Shown one piece after another: positions 1 through 9,720 of a DNA stretch of 44,870 nucleotides. The stretch spans positions 1 to 44,870 of the forward strand of contig JAAZML010000117.1 of assembly GCA_012798835.1 (NCBI GenBank), read 5' to 3'. The translations under genes were made by a program, and so were the position numbers. Position 1 is the stretch's first letter. Every line of letters starts with the position of its first letter. The notes below the pieces were generated by a model, which made no database searches, was not told the origin of the DNA, and worked only from the letters and a program-made list of their open reading frames with translations. The stretch is from Clostridium sp. Its GTDB lineage: Bacteria; Bacillota; Clostridia; Acetivibrionales; Acetivibrionaceae.

Positions 1-1
1 A

Positions 2-1657
2 ATAGCTTTCTTTTTGGCGCCGAGAATAAACGCAGCGGGAAGGATGGGGGATGCAAAAAGAGCCGTCAAACTTTTTGCCACAAATAAAAAGAAAGAGGCT
101 GCCCTGATTGCACAGGAATTAGAAGAAGAAAACAAACTTCGTAAACAAATGGAAATAGATATTTTAGAAGAGGTGGAGCAGAATATTAAAGAATGTGCTG
201 ATCCAAATACGGAGAAAATATTTATTGTGGCAGGTGAGGAATGGCATCCCGGTATTATTGGCATAGCTGCATCAAAAATAACCGAGAAATATCATAGACC
301 CTGTATACTTATCTCCCTTGGGGATGGGGTATGCAAGGGCTCAGGCAGAGGTGTTGAGGGCTTTGATCTTTTCAAGGCGCTTTTACATTGTCAAAGTGTA
401 CTTGAAGGTTACGGAGGTCATAAGCAGGCGATAGGTTTGACTCTTGAACGTGCAAAATTACCTGTATTCATAAAAATGATGAAGGAATACTCCAACAAAA
501 TCCTTGGGCAAATGGATATTACACCTAGGATCAGATTCGATATGGGGATAACTAGGGAAGATATAACCTTTGAGAATATTAACAAGATAGAGCTCTTAGA
601 ACCCTTTGGTTTTGGCAACCCCAGGCCATTATTTAGATACAATAATCTAAAAGTTAGTAAAATGTACACCGTGGGCCAGGGAAAGCATGTGAAGATAGGG
701 TTTGATGATAATGGGTTTGTTACGGATGCAATTGGATTTAATAAGGGTAGGGAAGCAAATTGTTATAAACCAGCGGATAACTTAGATGTTTTATGTACTA
801 TTGATGTGAACTTTTGGGGTGGGAATCGAAAACTCCAGCTAAATATAAGGGATATGAAATATGGAAGCAGGCAAATTAAAAAAAATAAATTTTATTCAAG
901 TCTGGATAAATGCATTACCTTCCATAAATATTCTAGGGAGCCTAGTAAGGAAGGGATGCTAGCGGGTATAAAAAGAATTGATTCTAAGATGGCCTTTTGT
1001 GAGGTGATAGGGGAGCTTTTAATGTCAGAAAAGAAGACAGCCATTTTACTGAATTCTATCGAAGCACTGGAAAGTGTTTGGTCAATTTTGGAAAAGCACC
1101 CTAAAGAATTAAGGGATAAGCATAAGATATGTTACCTTTCCCCAGTATATGAGACGGGCAAAACCTTATATTTGTTTGTGAACCCCTGCCCTAACAAGGG
1201 CCACTTTTCAAATTTTGATAAAATAATATTGTATGGTACATGGATATCACGGCATTATTTGCAAGAAATTGTGGGATTAATTGATTTGAGTAAGGTTTAT
1301 GTTTATAATAGAATAATAATTACTATTAACGAGGATGATTTATTACTCAAAAGACGGGATATGGTGGCGGTATACAGCTACCTAAAGTCTAAACGCATAC
1401 GCAATGTCATAATAGAAGATGTTTTTGTTTTTTCATGCAAAATTGAAAAGATCTATGGTATCCCAATGAATTACTTCAAGGTGAAAAGTGCCCTGAGGGT
1501 TTTTGAAGAATTATCTCTTTTAACCAAAGAGATAAGGGGAGAGCATGGGCTTAAAATTACAATGCTAAATGACGGGAAGGAAAAAAGGAGTCTTGAGGAC
1601 TCAAGTCTTTTTAGAAACATCCGTTTATTGGGAAGTAAAAAAACTGTAATAATTTAA
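2..1657 (+). CDS. recJ: Single-stranded-DNA-specific exonuclease RecJ, 5'-truncated by window edge
   Basis: Frame is open to the window start (IAFFLAPRINAAGRMGDA...), with DHHA1-type GEEWHPGIIGIAASKI and SGRGVEGFDLFKAL...GGHKQAIGLTL motifs. The provided ORF start at 14 is an internal TTG. Confidence 0.9.
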   Translation: MAFFLAPRINAAGRMGDAKRAVKLFATNKKKEAALIAQELEEENKLRKQMEIDILEEVEQNIKECADPNTEKIFIVAGEEWHPGIIGIAASKITEKYHRPCILISLGDGVCKGSGRGVEGFDLFKALLHCQSVLEGYGGHKQAIGLTLERAKLPVFIKMMKEYSNKILGQMDITPRIRFDMGITREDITFENINKIELLEPFGFGNPRPLFRYNNLKVSKMYTVGQGKHVKIGFDDNGFVTDAIGFNKGREANCYKPADNLDVLCTIDVNFWGGNRKLQLNIRDMKYGSRQIKKNKFYSSLDKCITFHKYSREPSKEGMLAGIKRIDSKMAFCEVIGELLMSEKKTAILLNSIEALESVWSILEKHPKELRDKHKICYLSPVYETGKTLYLFVNPCPNKGHFSNFDKIILYGTWISRHYLQEIVGLIDLSKVYVYNRIIITINEDDLLLKRRDMVAVYSYLKSKRIRNVIIEDVFVFSCKIEKIYGIPMNYFKVKSALRVFEELSLLTKEIRGEHGLKITMLNDGKEKRSLEDSSLFRNIRLLGSKKTVII

Positions 1658-1675
1658 TTACATGGAGGTAAGAAC

Positions 1676-2191
1676 ATGGATTTAAGATCCAAATTGAGGG
1701 AGGTAAAGGACTTCCCCAAAAAAGGTGTAAATTTCATTGATATTACGACCATTCTTCAGGACGCACAGGCTTTAAAAGACTGTATTGATTCTATGAAAAC
1801 AAAGATAGAAGCTTTTGGGGATTTTGATCTTATTGTGGGTACCGAATCAAGGGGGTTCATTTTTGGGGCGCCCTTGTCATATGCCATGGGCAAGGGTTTT
1901 ATACCAGTAAGGAAAAAGGGTAAGCTCCCATACAAAACAATAAGTGTTGGATACAAACTTGAATATGGGGAAGATATTTTAGAGATGCATACCGATGCCT
2001 TGAAAAAGGGTCAAAGGGTGGTTATTGTCGATGATCTTTTGGCTACGGGTGGGACCACTAAATCGAATATCAAGCTTATAGAGCAGCTCGGGGGTCAGGT
2101 ATTAGGAATAATATACCTTGTTGAGCTGACTTTTTTAAATGCTAGAAAAGAGCTTGAGGGTTATAAAATAGAATCAATAGTACAGTATTAG
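1676..2191 (+). CDS. apt: Adenine phosphoribosyltransferase
   Basis: PRPP-binding motif VVIVDDLLATGGT and ESRGFIFG; GGAGG RBS; position after recJ. Confidence 0.95.
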   Translation: MDLRSKLREVKDFPKKGVNFIDITTILQDAQALKDCIDSMKTKIEAFGDFDLIVGTESRGFIFGAPLSYAMGKGFIPVRKKGKLPYKTISVGYKLEYGEDILEMHTDALKKGQRVVIVDDLLATGGTTKSNIKLIEQLGGQVLGIIYLVELTFLNARKELEGYKIESIVQY

Positions 2192-2252
2192 GATGACAAA
2201 GGGATCAAACTTTAGCATTATGTAGCAACAAGTATACATTTTATTACTTAAT

Positions 2253-2287
2253 ACCCATGTGTTCAAGGTAAGACCTTTGCTATGGGT
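2253..2287 (+). promoter_or_regulatory. Hairpin in the relA 5' leader
   Basis: ACCCAT(2253-2258)/ATGGGT(2282-2287) enclosing AAGGT-aag-ACCTT. Confidence 0.4.
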
Positions 2288-2334
2288 TGGAAATTTTTGA
2301 GATATAAATTAAGTTTGGCTTGGGGGAATACTTA

Positions 2335-4512
2335 ATGGGTGACGGTTATAATCGCCTTATAAGAAAAATAAGAAAATTTAATCCAGACTGTGACTTTGAC
2401 CTGATTGAGAAAGCACATAATATTTCACAGGAAGCACATCAGGGGCAGCAAAGGGTATCGGGTGATCCCTTTATAGTCCATCCAATGGAGGTTGCCAATA
2501 TATTGGCTGACTTTGAACTTGATTGTACCGCCATCGTTGCCGGGATACTTCACGATACGATTGAAGATACTACCTGTACCTATGAGGAGATCCGGGTGAA
2601 GTTTGGTATAGAGGTAGCCCGTTTGGTTGACGGGGTCACTAAATTGGGTAAAATACCTTATACCTCTAAGGAGGAGCTGCAGGCGGAAAACCTAAGAAAA
2701 ATGTTTCTTGCCATGGCAAAAGATATTAGGGTCATACTTATAAAGCTGGCGGATCGCCTCCACAATATGCGCACCTTAAAGTATATGTCTCCCCAAAAAC
2801 AAAAAGAAAAGGCAAAAGAAACCCTAGAAATATATGCTCCCCTTGCCCATAGGCTTGGCATATCTAAAATAAAATGGGAGCTTGAGGATCTTTGTTTTAG
2901 ATATCTAGATTCAAAGGGCTATTATGAGCTGGTAAACAATATAGCCCAAAAGAGGAGAGAACGGGAGGCGTTTATTTCAAAAATAATAGGTACGCTGGAA
3001 GAAAAGACAGTTAAGCTTGGAATAAAGGCACATATAGAGGGAAGACCGAAACATTTTTACAGCATATACAGAAAAATGACACAGCAGAACAAGACCATAG
3101 ATCAAATTTTTGACCTTTTTGCGCTCAGGGTCATAGTAGATTCGGTAAAGGATTGCTATGCTGTATTAGGTATGATCCATGAGGCATATAAGCCTATGCC
3201 GGGAAGGTTTAAGGATTATATTGCCATGCCAAAACCAAATATGTATCAATCGCTCCATACTACCTTAATTGGGCAAGAGGGTATTCCCTTTGAGGTTCAG
3301 ATTAGGACATGGGAGATGCATAAAGTTTCGGAGGTGGGTATTGCAGCTCACTGGAGGTATAAAGAGGGCGAGAGCATTGATGATAAATCGGATAATAAGT
3401 TTCTTTGGCTAAGGCAGTTGTTAGAGTGGCAAAAAGAAATGCGGGATGCCAGCGAATTTATGGAAACTTTAAAGATAGATCTTTTTACAGACGAAGTTTT
3501 TGTTTTTACCCCCAAAAGTGATGTTATAAGTCTTCCTACTGGTTCGACCCCTATAGACTTTGCCTACTATATCCATAGCGCAGTTGGAAATAGAATGTCC
3601 GGTGCTAAAGTAAATAGTAAGCTTGTTCCCATAGAATATGAGCTTAAAAATGGGGATATCGTTGAAATACTTACATCATCAAACATACATGGTCCCAGCC
3701 GCGACTGGTTAAAGATTGTAAAGAGCTCCCAAGCTAGAAACAAAATAAATCAATGGTTTAAGAAAGAAAAAAGGGAGGAGAATGTCGCAAGGGGCAAGGA
3801 AATGGTTGAAAGGGAACTCAAAAAGCAGACGTTTACTTACAGTCAACTTTTCAAACCCGAATGGGTTGAAAAGGTTGTTAAAAAATATACATTCAACAAT
3901 TTGGAGGATATCTATGCTGCGATAGGGTATGGTGCACTAACGGCCAATCGCGTTATATCAAGGCTTAAGGAGGAGTATAGAAAAACTGTAAGACCCGGGG
4001 AAATTGCCCGACAAACAAACAAGGATAACGAACAGAGAAAGAAGACACGTCGAAGGAACATACCTGAAAATGGTATTGTGGTAAAGGGAATTAAAAACTG
4101 TCTTGTAAGGCTGTCTAGATGCTGCAACCCTGTCCCGGGGGATGATATTATAGGATATATAACAAGGGGAAGGGGAGTATCTGTACACCGTAATGATTGC
4201 GTAAATGTGACCAATAATATAGATGGTGATAATAGACTCATTGAGGTTAGTTGGTATGATTCAAAGGATGTGGCGTATAAGGCGGGTATTACGGTCATGG
4301 CCAATGATAGAACTGCACTTTTAATGGAGATTACCAATGTCATAGGGGAAGCAAAAATCCCTTTAAAAGCAATCAATGCAAGGACTACCAAGGAGCAGGT
4401 GGCAATTATGAATCTAACCTTGGAGATAACAAATACCGAGCAGCTTGAGAAAATTATAAGAAAGTTAAAAAGAGTTGGTGGTGTGTTTGAAGTAACAAGA
4501 AATAGGCAATAA
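2335..4512 (+). CDS. relA: Bifunctional (p)ppGpp synthetase/hydrolase, RelA/SpoT family
   Basis: HD hydrolase motif HDTIEDT, synthetase RPKHFYSIYRKM, TGS (VFVFTPKSDVISLPTGSTPIDFAYYIH) and C-terminal ACT. ATG at 2335 follows GGGGGAA; the ORF-track start 2320 is an upstream TTG. Confidence 0.95.
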   Translation: MGDGYNRLIRKIRKFNPDCDFDLIEKAHNISQEAHQGQQRVSGDPFIVHPMEVANILADFELDCTAIVAGILHDTIEDTTCTYEEIRVKFGIEVARLVDGVTKLGKIPYTSKEELQAENLRKMFLAMAKDIRVILIKLADRLHNMRTLKYMSPQKQKEKAKETLEIYAPLAHRLGISKIKWELEDLCFRYLDSKGYYELVNNIAQKRREREAFISKIIGTLEEKTVKLGIKAHIEGRPKHFYSIYRKMTQQNKTIDQIFDLFALRVIVDSVKDCYAVLGMIHEAYKPMPGRFKDYIAMPKPNMYQSLHTTLIGQEGIPFEVQIRTWEMHKVSEVGIAAHWRYKEGESIDDKSDNKFLWLRQLLEWQKEMRDASEFMETLKIDLFTDEVFVFTPKSDVISLPTGSTPIDFAYYIHSAVGNRMSGAKVNSKLVPIEYELKNGDIVEILTSSNIHGPSRDWLKIVKSSQARNKINQWFKKEKREENVARGKEMVERELKKQTFTYSQLFKPEWVEKVVKKYTFNNLEDIYAAIGYGALTANRVISRLKEEYRKTVRPGEIARQTNKDNEQRKKTRRRNIPENGIVVKGIKNCLVRLSRCCNPVPGDDIIGYITRGRGVSVHRNDCVNVTNNIDGDNRLIEVSWYDSKDVAYKAGITVMANDRTALLMEITNVIGEAKIPLKAINARTTKEQVAIMNLTLEITNTEQLEKIIRKLKRVGGVFEVTRNRQ

Positions 4513-4533
4513 ATAAAAACGGAGGTATGTATT

Positions 4534-5136
4534 ATGGTATTAGATTGTCTGCCGTATGGACTTTTTAGTTCAAATTGCTATATTGTTGGGAAAAATAACG
4601 AGGGTATAATCATTGATCCCGGTTGCGATCCGGATAAGATTATGGAGGTTGTTCAAAAAAGAAATCTCTCAATAAAGTATATTATAATAACCCATGGACA
4701 TATCGATCATATGATTTCGACGGAGGAAATCCGCAAGAGAACTGGAGCCGATGTTCTTATCCATGAGGACGATGCTGAAATGCTTATTAATTCCGAACTG
4801 AACGATGCCTTAGGATTCGGTATGGGTAAGATATGCAAAAAGGCAGATAGATTATTGCAGGATGGGGATATTATAGAGGTTGGGGGTATTAGCTTCGAGA
4901 TAATACACACACCCGGTCATTCCAGGGGATGTATATGTATAAAGGCGGGTAAAACAGTTTTTACGGGAGATACACTTTTTAAGATGGGTGTAGGCAGGAC
5001 AGATCTGCCCGGGGGGAATACATCAATTCTCTTAAACTCAATAAAAACTAAATTACTGACCTTGGGCGATGATGTTATTGTTTACCCGGGGCATGGAGCA
5101 TCTACCACGATAGGGACCGAAAAAACCCGATTCTAA
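4534..5136 (+). CDS. MBL-fold metallo-hydrolase (glyoxalase II/YcbL-like)
   Basis: THGHIDH, TPGHSRG, FTGDTLF, PGHG motifs. Confidence 0.85.
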   Translation: MVLDCLPYGLFSSNCYIVGKNNEGIIIDPGCDPDKIMEVVQKRNLSIKYIIITHGHIDHMISTEEIRKRTGADVLIHEDDAEMLINSELNDALGFGMGKICKKADRLLQDGDIIEVGGISFEIIHTPGHSRGCICIKAGKTVFTGDTLFKMGVGRTDLPGGNTSILLNSIKTKLLTLGDDVIVYPGHGASTTIGTEKTRF

Positions 5137-5303
5137 GCATAAATTTCCTCCTATTCCGTATGCAATAAAATTTGCATACAGAAGTTTGCAAAGCTTTCCA
5201 ATGGTAAATGTAGCATTGTATATCATTTTGTAGTATAATGTATTTAAATGAGTAGCTCAGTTCTATGTTTTCATTATGGCATTTTGGGGGTAGGAGGGGG
5301 CAA

Positions 5304-6422
5304 ATGCCTACTTTAAATCTTATAATTGCAGATAGGGATCAACTATATTTGGACAATCTAGTCGATTTTATTTCTTTGAAATATAAGAATAGATTTTATG
5401 TTCAATCATTTTCCAACGAAAAAACCTTTGCCGAGTATATTGAAAGGGTGGAAAAGGTTGATATACTCCTTATTTGCCCCCAATTTTACAGGGAAGATCT
5501 TCAGCTAAAAAAAATAGAATCCCTGATGGTTTTATCCTCGGGTGTTGTGCCGGAGGACATAAAGGATTATGTGATAATAAACAAGTACCAAACAGGGGAC
5601 AAGCTTATTAGCAACATCTTAAATATTTTTTCTGAAGTAAGCAATCATAGAGTGTTTACTGAAGATGCCAATAATCCATGCAAAGTCATTACCTTTTTCT
5701 CACCCTGCGGCGGATCTGGCAAATCCACCTTAGCAATAGGCACAAGTGTATGTTGTGTACAGGACAATATTAATGCTTTTTATTTAAATCTTGAAAGATT
5801 TCCAAGTACGACCCTCTATTTCGATTCTCATGGAAATAATGAGAACTTTTCAAGTATTATGTTTTATTTAAAAGAGAACAATAAAAATCTTCCGTTAAAA
5901 ATCGAGGGCTGCAGATCTATAGATAGGACAACGGGAGTTCATTATTTTTTACCCCAAGAAAATATTTTTGATATAGATGATATGACAGCTGAGGAAGTAA
6001 AAAGCCTTATAATGCAGCTAAAGAAAATGGCATGTTATGATACAATCGTAATCGATATTGGTTCGGAGTTGAACGATATTAATGTTTCGGTATTAGAACA
6101 TAGCGATTTGATAATCCTTGTTTTACCCGATGATATGATTCTTGCACACAGATTTGGCTCTTTCCTAAAAGGTCTCGAAATATTGAAAAAAAGAAGGGGT
6201 ATAAATCTTATAGAAAAATCGGAACTAGTCATAAACAAGTGTTCTGATCCTAGTTTTTTAGACAGGGATGATACAGTTTTAAGCGGTAAATCTATTTTTT
6301 CGAGAATACCTACTATAAAGGGGCTTGGCATAGATTTTGGGATGGAGTATTTTACAAATCCCCAAACCCCGATGGGTTCTTCAATAAAACAAATAGTACA
6401 TAAGTTAAAACAATTGATATAA
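5304..6422 (+). CDS. CpaE/TadZ-like atypical ParA-family ATPase of a Tad pilus system
   Basis: N-terminal receiver-like segment, GGSGKST P-loop; RBS GGAGGGGG before ATG 5304 (ORF-track start 5265 is 13 codons upstream). Directly upstream of tadA. Confidence 0.75.
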   Translation: MPTLNLIIADRDQLYLDNLVDFISLKYKNRFYVQSFSNEKTFAEYIERVEKVDILLICPQFYREDLQLKKIESLMVLSSGVVPEDIKDYVIINKYQTGDKLISNILNIFSEVSNHRVFTEDANNPCKVITFFSPCGGSGKSTLAIGTSVCCVQDNINAFYLNLERFPSTTLYFDSHGNNENFSSIMFYLKENNKNLPLKIEGCRSIDRTTGVHYFLPQENIFDIDDMTAEEVKSLIMQLKKMACYDTIVIDIGSELNDINVSVLEHSDLIILVLPDDMILAHRFGSFLKGLEILKKRRGINLIEKSELVINKCSDPSFLDRDDTVLSGKSIFSRIPTIKGLGIDFGMEYFTNPQTPMGSSIKQIVHKLKQLI

Positions 6423-6432
6423 GGTGATTTGA

Positions 6433-7671
6433 ATGGAAATAGGAGAAAGAAGAAAACTTATAGATGAGGTAAAAGAGGGGTTAAATGATGCAATTGACTT
6501 AAGAAAGGATTTTTCCGACGAAGAGATAAGGGAACTAATAACTGATATTGTATTTTCAAAAAGTGATGGATATTATTTAGGTATTAATGAGAAGAAGAAA
6601 GTAATTGATGATATTTTTAATTCTGTAAGGAGACTGGATATACTCCAACCAATTATAGAAGATAAAAGCATCACCGAAATTATGATAAATGGTCCCGACA
6701 CCATATTTATCGAAAAAAATGGAAGGACCCATAAGGTAAATGTTAGATTTGAAAACCGACGCAGGCTAGAGGATATTATACAAACAATAGTTTCAAAGGT
6801 AAATAGGACTGTAAACGAGGCATCGCCGATTGTAGATGCAAGGCTTGAGGATGGTTCAAGGGTAAATGTGGTTTTGCCGCCGATAGCGTTAAATGGACCT
6901 ATCGTTACCATCAGGAAGTTTCCAGAAAAGCCAATGACTATTGAACAGCTTATAAAGTTTGGCTCATTAAATAGAGAAGTTGCAAATGTTTTGGAGGAAA
7001 TGGTAAAAGCCAAATATAATATATTTATTTGTGGAGGTACGGGTTCTGGGAAGACTACATTTTTAAATGCTCTTTCCAATTTTATACCAAAGGATGAGAG
7101 AATAATAACCATAGAAGACTCGGCAGAACTTCAAATTCTAGGGGTGGACAATATTGTTATAATGGAAAGCAGAAACGCCAATACAGAAGGCAAAGGCGAA
7201 ATAACTATAAAGGATCTTATTAAAACTTCCCTTAGAATGAGACCTGAAAGAATCATTGTTGGTGAGGTTCGCGGAGGGGAAGCTTTAGATATGCTCCAGG
7301 CTATGAATACGGGGCATGATGGTTCACTTTCAACGGGACATGCCAATTCCACCAAAGATATGCTCTCAAGACTTGAAACAATGGTTTTAAGCGGAGCGCC
7401 CATTCCCATAGAGGCGATAAGACAGCAAATAGCTTCGGCTATAGATATAATGGTACATCTTGCAAGACTTAGGGATAAGACCAGAAGGGTTGTAGAAATT
7501 ACCGAGGTTATTGGCTATAAAAATGGAGAAATTGTTTTAAATCCCCTTTACAAGTTTGAAGAGGAAGGGGAAACCCCTGAAAAGATTATAGTGGGATCAC
7601 TAAACAGAACTAAGAACGCCATGGTCAACAAACTTAAGTTTAAAATGGCTGGTATACCAGGGGAATTTTAG
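6433..7671 (+). CDS. CpaF/TadA secretion ATPase
   Basis: Walker A GGTGSGKTT, RIITIEDSAELQI, RMRPERIIVGEVRGGEALDMLQAMNTGHDGSLSTGHANS. Confidence 0.95.
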   Translation: MEIGERRKLIDEVKEGLNDAIDLRKDFSDEEIRELITDIVFSKSDGYYLGINEKKKVIDDIFNSVRRLDILQPIIEDKSITEIMINGPDTIFIEKNGRTHKVNVRFENRRRLEDIIQTIVSKVNRTVNEASPIVDARLEDGSRVNVVLPPIALNGPIVTIRKFPEKPMTIEQLIKFGSLNREVANVLEEMVKAKYNIFICGGTGSGKTTFLNALSNFIPKDERIITIEDSAELQILGVDNIVIMESRNANTEGKGEITIKDLIKTSLRMRPERIIVGEVRGGEALDMLQAMNTGHDGSLSTGHANSTKDMLSRLETMVLSGAPIPIEAIRQQIASAIDIMVHLARLRDKTRRVVEITEVIGYKNGEIVLNPLYKFEEEGETPEKIIVGSLNRTKNAMVNKLKFKMAGIPGEF

Positions 7672-7694
7672 AGTTAGAAGGGAGGGGGTACAAA

Positions 7695-8498
7695 ATGGAT
7701 ACAGTTTTTCATGCTTCCGAGGGAGAAAGGAAATCCCCCGAGCAGCAAAGTGTTTTGGTTGATTATGATATATACATAATGAAGCCAGCCGAAAGGATAT
7801 TGTATATTCTTATGGCTGCAGCCTTTATATTTGCCGTTGGTTTTATATTTTACCATAGCATTATATTGTCTTTTTTGCTGACGCCTCTGGCTTTTTTGTA
7901 CCCGAGGATGAGGACAAGACAAATAATAGCTAAACGAAAAAACGAATTAAATCTGCAATTTAAAGATTTACTCTATTCATTATCTTCCTCAATGTCCGCA
8001 GGAAAATCCATCGAATCCTCGTTCAAAGAAGCTACAAAAGACTTGCAGATACTTTACCCAAATCCCGATACATATATAATCCAGGAAGTGGAGTACATAG
8101 TAAGAAAAATAGGGATGAACGAGACAGTCGAAAATGCACTGGAGGATCTGGCCAAAAGATCTGGCTTAGAGGATATACAGAATTTTTTTGATGTCTTTAG
8201 CACATGCAAAAGAACTGGCGGAAACCTAGTGAGCGTCATGAGAAATACTTCTAATATCATAAATGATAAAATTGAAATAAAGGAAGAAATAAATACCCTG
8301 CTGGCTTCAAAGAAATTTGAACAGAAGATTTTATCTTTGATGCCCATATTTATGATAATTATTTTATCAACAACTACGGGCGATTATATGTCTCCCGTCT
8401 TCGATACGCCAATAGGGAAGCTTGTAATGACGGTTGCAATGATTTTAATATCAGCGGCATATTTTATTTCATCCAAAATCATGAATATAAATGTATAA
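7695..8498 (+). CDS. TadB-like type II/IV secretion F-domain membrane protein
   Basis: LKDLLYSLSSSMSAGKSIESSF motif, C-terminal TM segments, position after cpaF. Confidence 0.8.
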   Translation: MDTVFHASEGERKSPEQQSVLVDYDIYIMKPAERILYILMAAAFIFAVGFIFYHSIILSFLLTPLAFLYPRMRTRQIIAKRKNELNLQFKDLLYSLSSSMSAGKSIESSFKEATKDLQILYPNPDTYIIQEVEYIVRKIGMNETVENALEDLAKRSGLEDIQNFFDVFSTCKRTGGNLVSVMRNTSNIINDKIEIKEEINTLLASKKFEQKILSLMPIFMIIILSTTTGDYMSPVFDTPIGKLVMTVAMILISAAYFISSKIMNINV

Positions 8499-8515
8499 CC
8501 ATAGGGGGATATAAG

Positions 8516-9382
8516 ATGCTCATAGTATTTATATTTTATTTAATAATATTTCTAATACTATTTTTATTATCACGAAATAAGTATAATGACCATGTCATGC
8601 CACTGGATAAGAACGAATACAAGCTAAAATTTTTCTTGCCCATGGGTCTTTTTATACTTGATAAAGCAAAATATAAATATTCCTCAAAATATGACAGGAC
8701 TTTGCAAATCAAAATTTCAGAAATAAAAGGAGCAAAATATTCAGTGTACTACCTCCAAATCCATCAGGCTAACAAAATTGCCCTTACACTTGTGCTTTTA
8801 TTATTATTTACACTAGTAGGTGCGGCTATGGGGGAGCTCGATAGTGGATATTTAATAGTTGGAATTTTGATGCTTGCAGCGGTTATATATTTTACTGACA
8901 ATGAGCTTTCGGGGAAGGTAAAAAAAAGAAGACTTAGCATACAAATAGATTTTCCGGATTTTCTAAATAAGCTTATACTTCTTGTCAATGCTGGGATGAC
9001 AATGTCAAGGGCATGGGAAAAGATAGTGGTTGAAAATAAAAGGGAAAGTATTTTGTATGAAGAATTAGGCGTGGTGCTTGCAGACATAAGAGCAGGTAAG
9101 CCTGAGATAACGGCGTTCGAGGATTTTGCTAAAAGGTGCAGGATCCCCGAAATAACGAGATTTGTATCGGTTGCTCTGCAGAACCTAAACAGGGGAAGCT
9201 CAGAAATGATACCCATATTGCGTTTACAGGCCTCTGAATGCTGGGAAATGAGAAAGCATGCAGCAAAAAGACTTGGTGAAGAAGCTTCAACAAAGATGCT
9301 TCTCCCACTAGCCTTGATGTTCTTTGCTATAATTCTGATTGTTGGAACCCCAGCGATTCTAGCCTTAGTTAAAGGTATATAA
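8516..9382 (+). CDS. TadC-like type II secretion F-domain membrane protein
   Basis: DFPDFLNKLILLVNAGMTMSRAWEKI; RRLGEEASTKMLLPLALMFFAIILIVGTPA-type C-terminus (read as AAKRLGEEASTKMLLPL). Confidence 0.85.
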   Translation: MLIVFIFYLIIFLILFLLSRNKYNDHVMPLDKNEYKLKFFLPMGLFILDKAKYKYSSKYDRTLQIKISEIKGAKYSVYYLQIHQANKIALTLVLLLLFTLVGAAMGELDSGYLIVGILMLAAVIYFTDNELSGKVKKRRLSIQIDFPDFLNKLILLVNAGMTMSRAWEKIVVENKRESILYEELGVVLADIRAGKPEITAFEDFAKRCRIPEITRFVSVALQNLNRGSSEMIPILRLQASECWEMRKHAAKRLGEEASTKMLLPLALMFFAIILIVGTPAILALVKGI

Positions 9383-9406
9383 AATATATGAAAGGGGGTG
9401 TTCTGA

Positions 9407-9601
9407 TTGCTTAAATTAATTAAAAACTTTTTAAAAGAAGAGGATGGAATGGGCACAGTTGAGGTTGTGATAATAGTGGCAGTTTTAGTTGCCATTGCGC
9501 TTGTTTTCAGAAGAGCAATTTTTGATTTCGTACAAAGCATAGTTGACAAAATATTCGGGGATGGTGTTGGAGGCGAAATAATAAAAGGTATACCAGACTA
9601 G
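9407..9601 (+). CDS. Flp/Fap-type pilin-like protein (64 aa)
   Basis: TTG start after AAAGGGGGTG; class III leader EEDG|MGTVEVVIIVAVLVAIALVFR; position after tadC. Confidence 0.8.
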   Translation: MLKLIKNFLKEEDGMGTVEVVIIVAVLVAIALVFRRAIFDFVQSIVDKIFGDGVGGEIIKGIPD

Positions 9602-9628
9602 TGGTAAAAATTACTACATAAGTGTTTT

Positions 9629-9706
9629 GAAAGCCGATGGCGAACAAGATAATCGGGGCATATTACAATATGCCCTGGTGAAGCTGTTTTCATAAGGCAA
9701 ACTTTC
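9629..9706 (+). ncRNA. Candidate structured RNA element between flp and tadE-like gene (unassigned)
   Basis: Closing helix GAAAG(9629-9633)/CTTTC(9702-9706), CCGAT(9634-9638)/ATCGG(9652-9656), GGCATA(9657-9662)/TATGCC(9669-9674). Confidence 0.35.
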
Positions 9707-9720
9707 GACTTTGTATACCA

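Noticed and set aside
3912-4391. 159-aa minus-strand ORF
   Set aside because: Antisense to the conserved C-terminal part of relA; no independent support.
8764-9549. 261-aa minus-strand ORF
   Set aside because: Fully antisense to tadC and flp, no RBS and low-complexity Ser/Ile-rich product: a coding shadow.
9602-9720. c-di-GMP riboswitch before the tadE-like gene
   Set aside because: Attractive for a pilus operon, but the conserved GEMM-I/II core sequences could not be aligned; kept only as unassigned structure.
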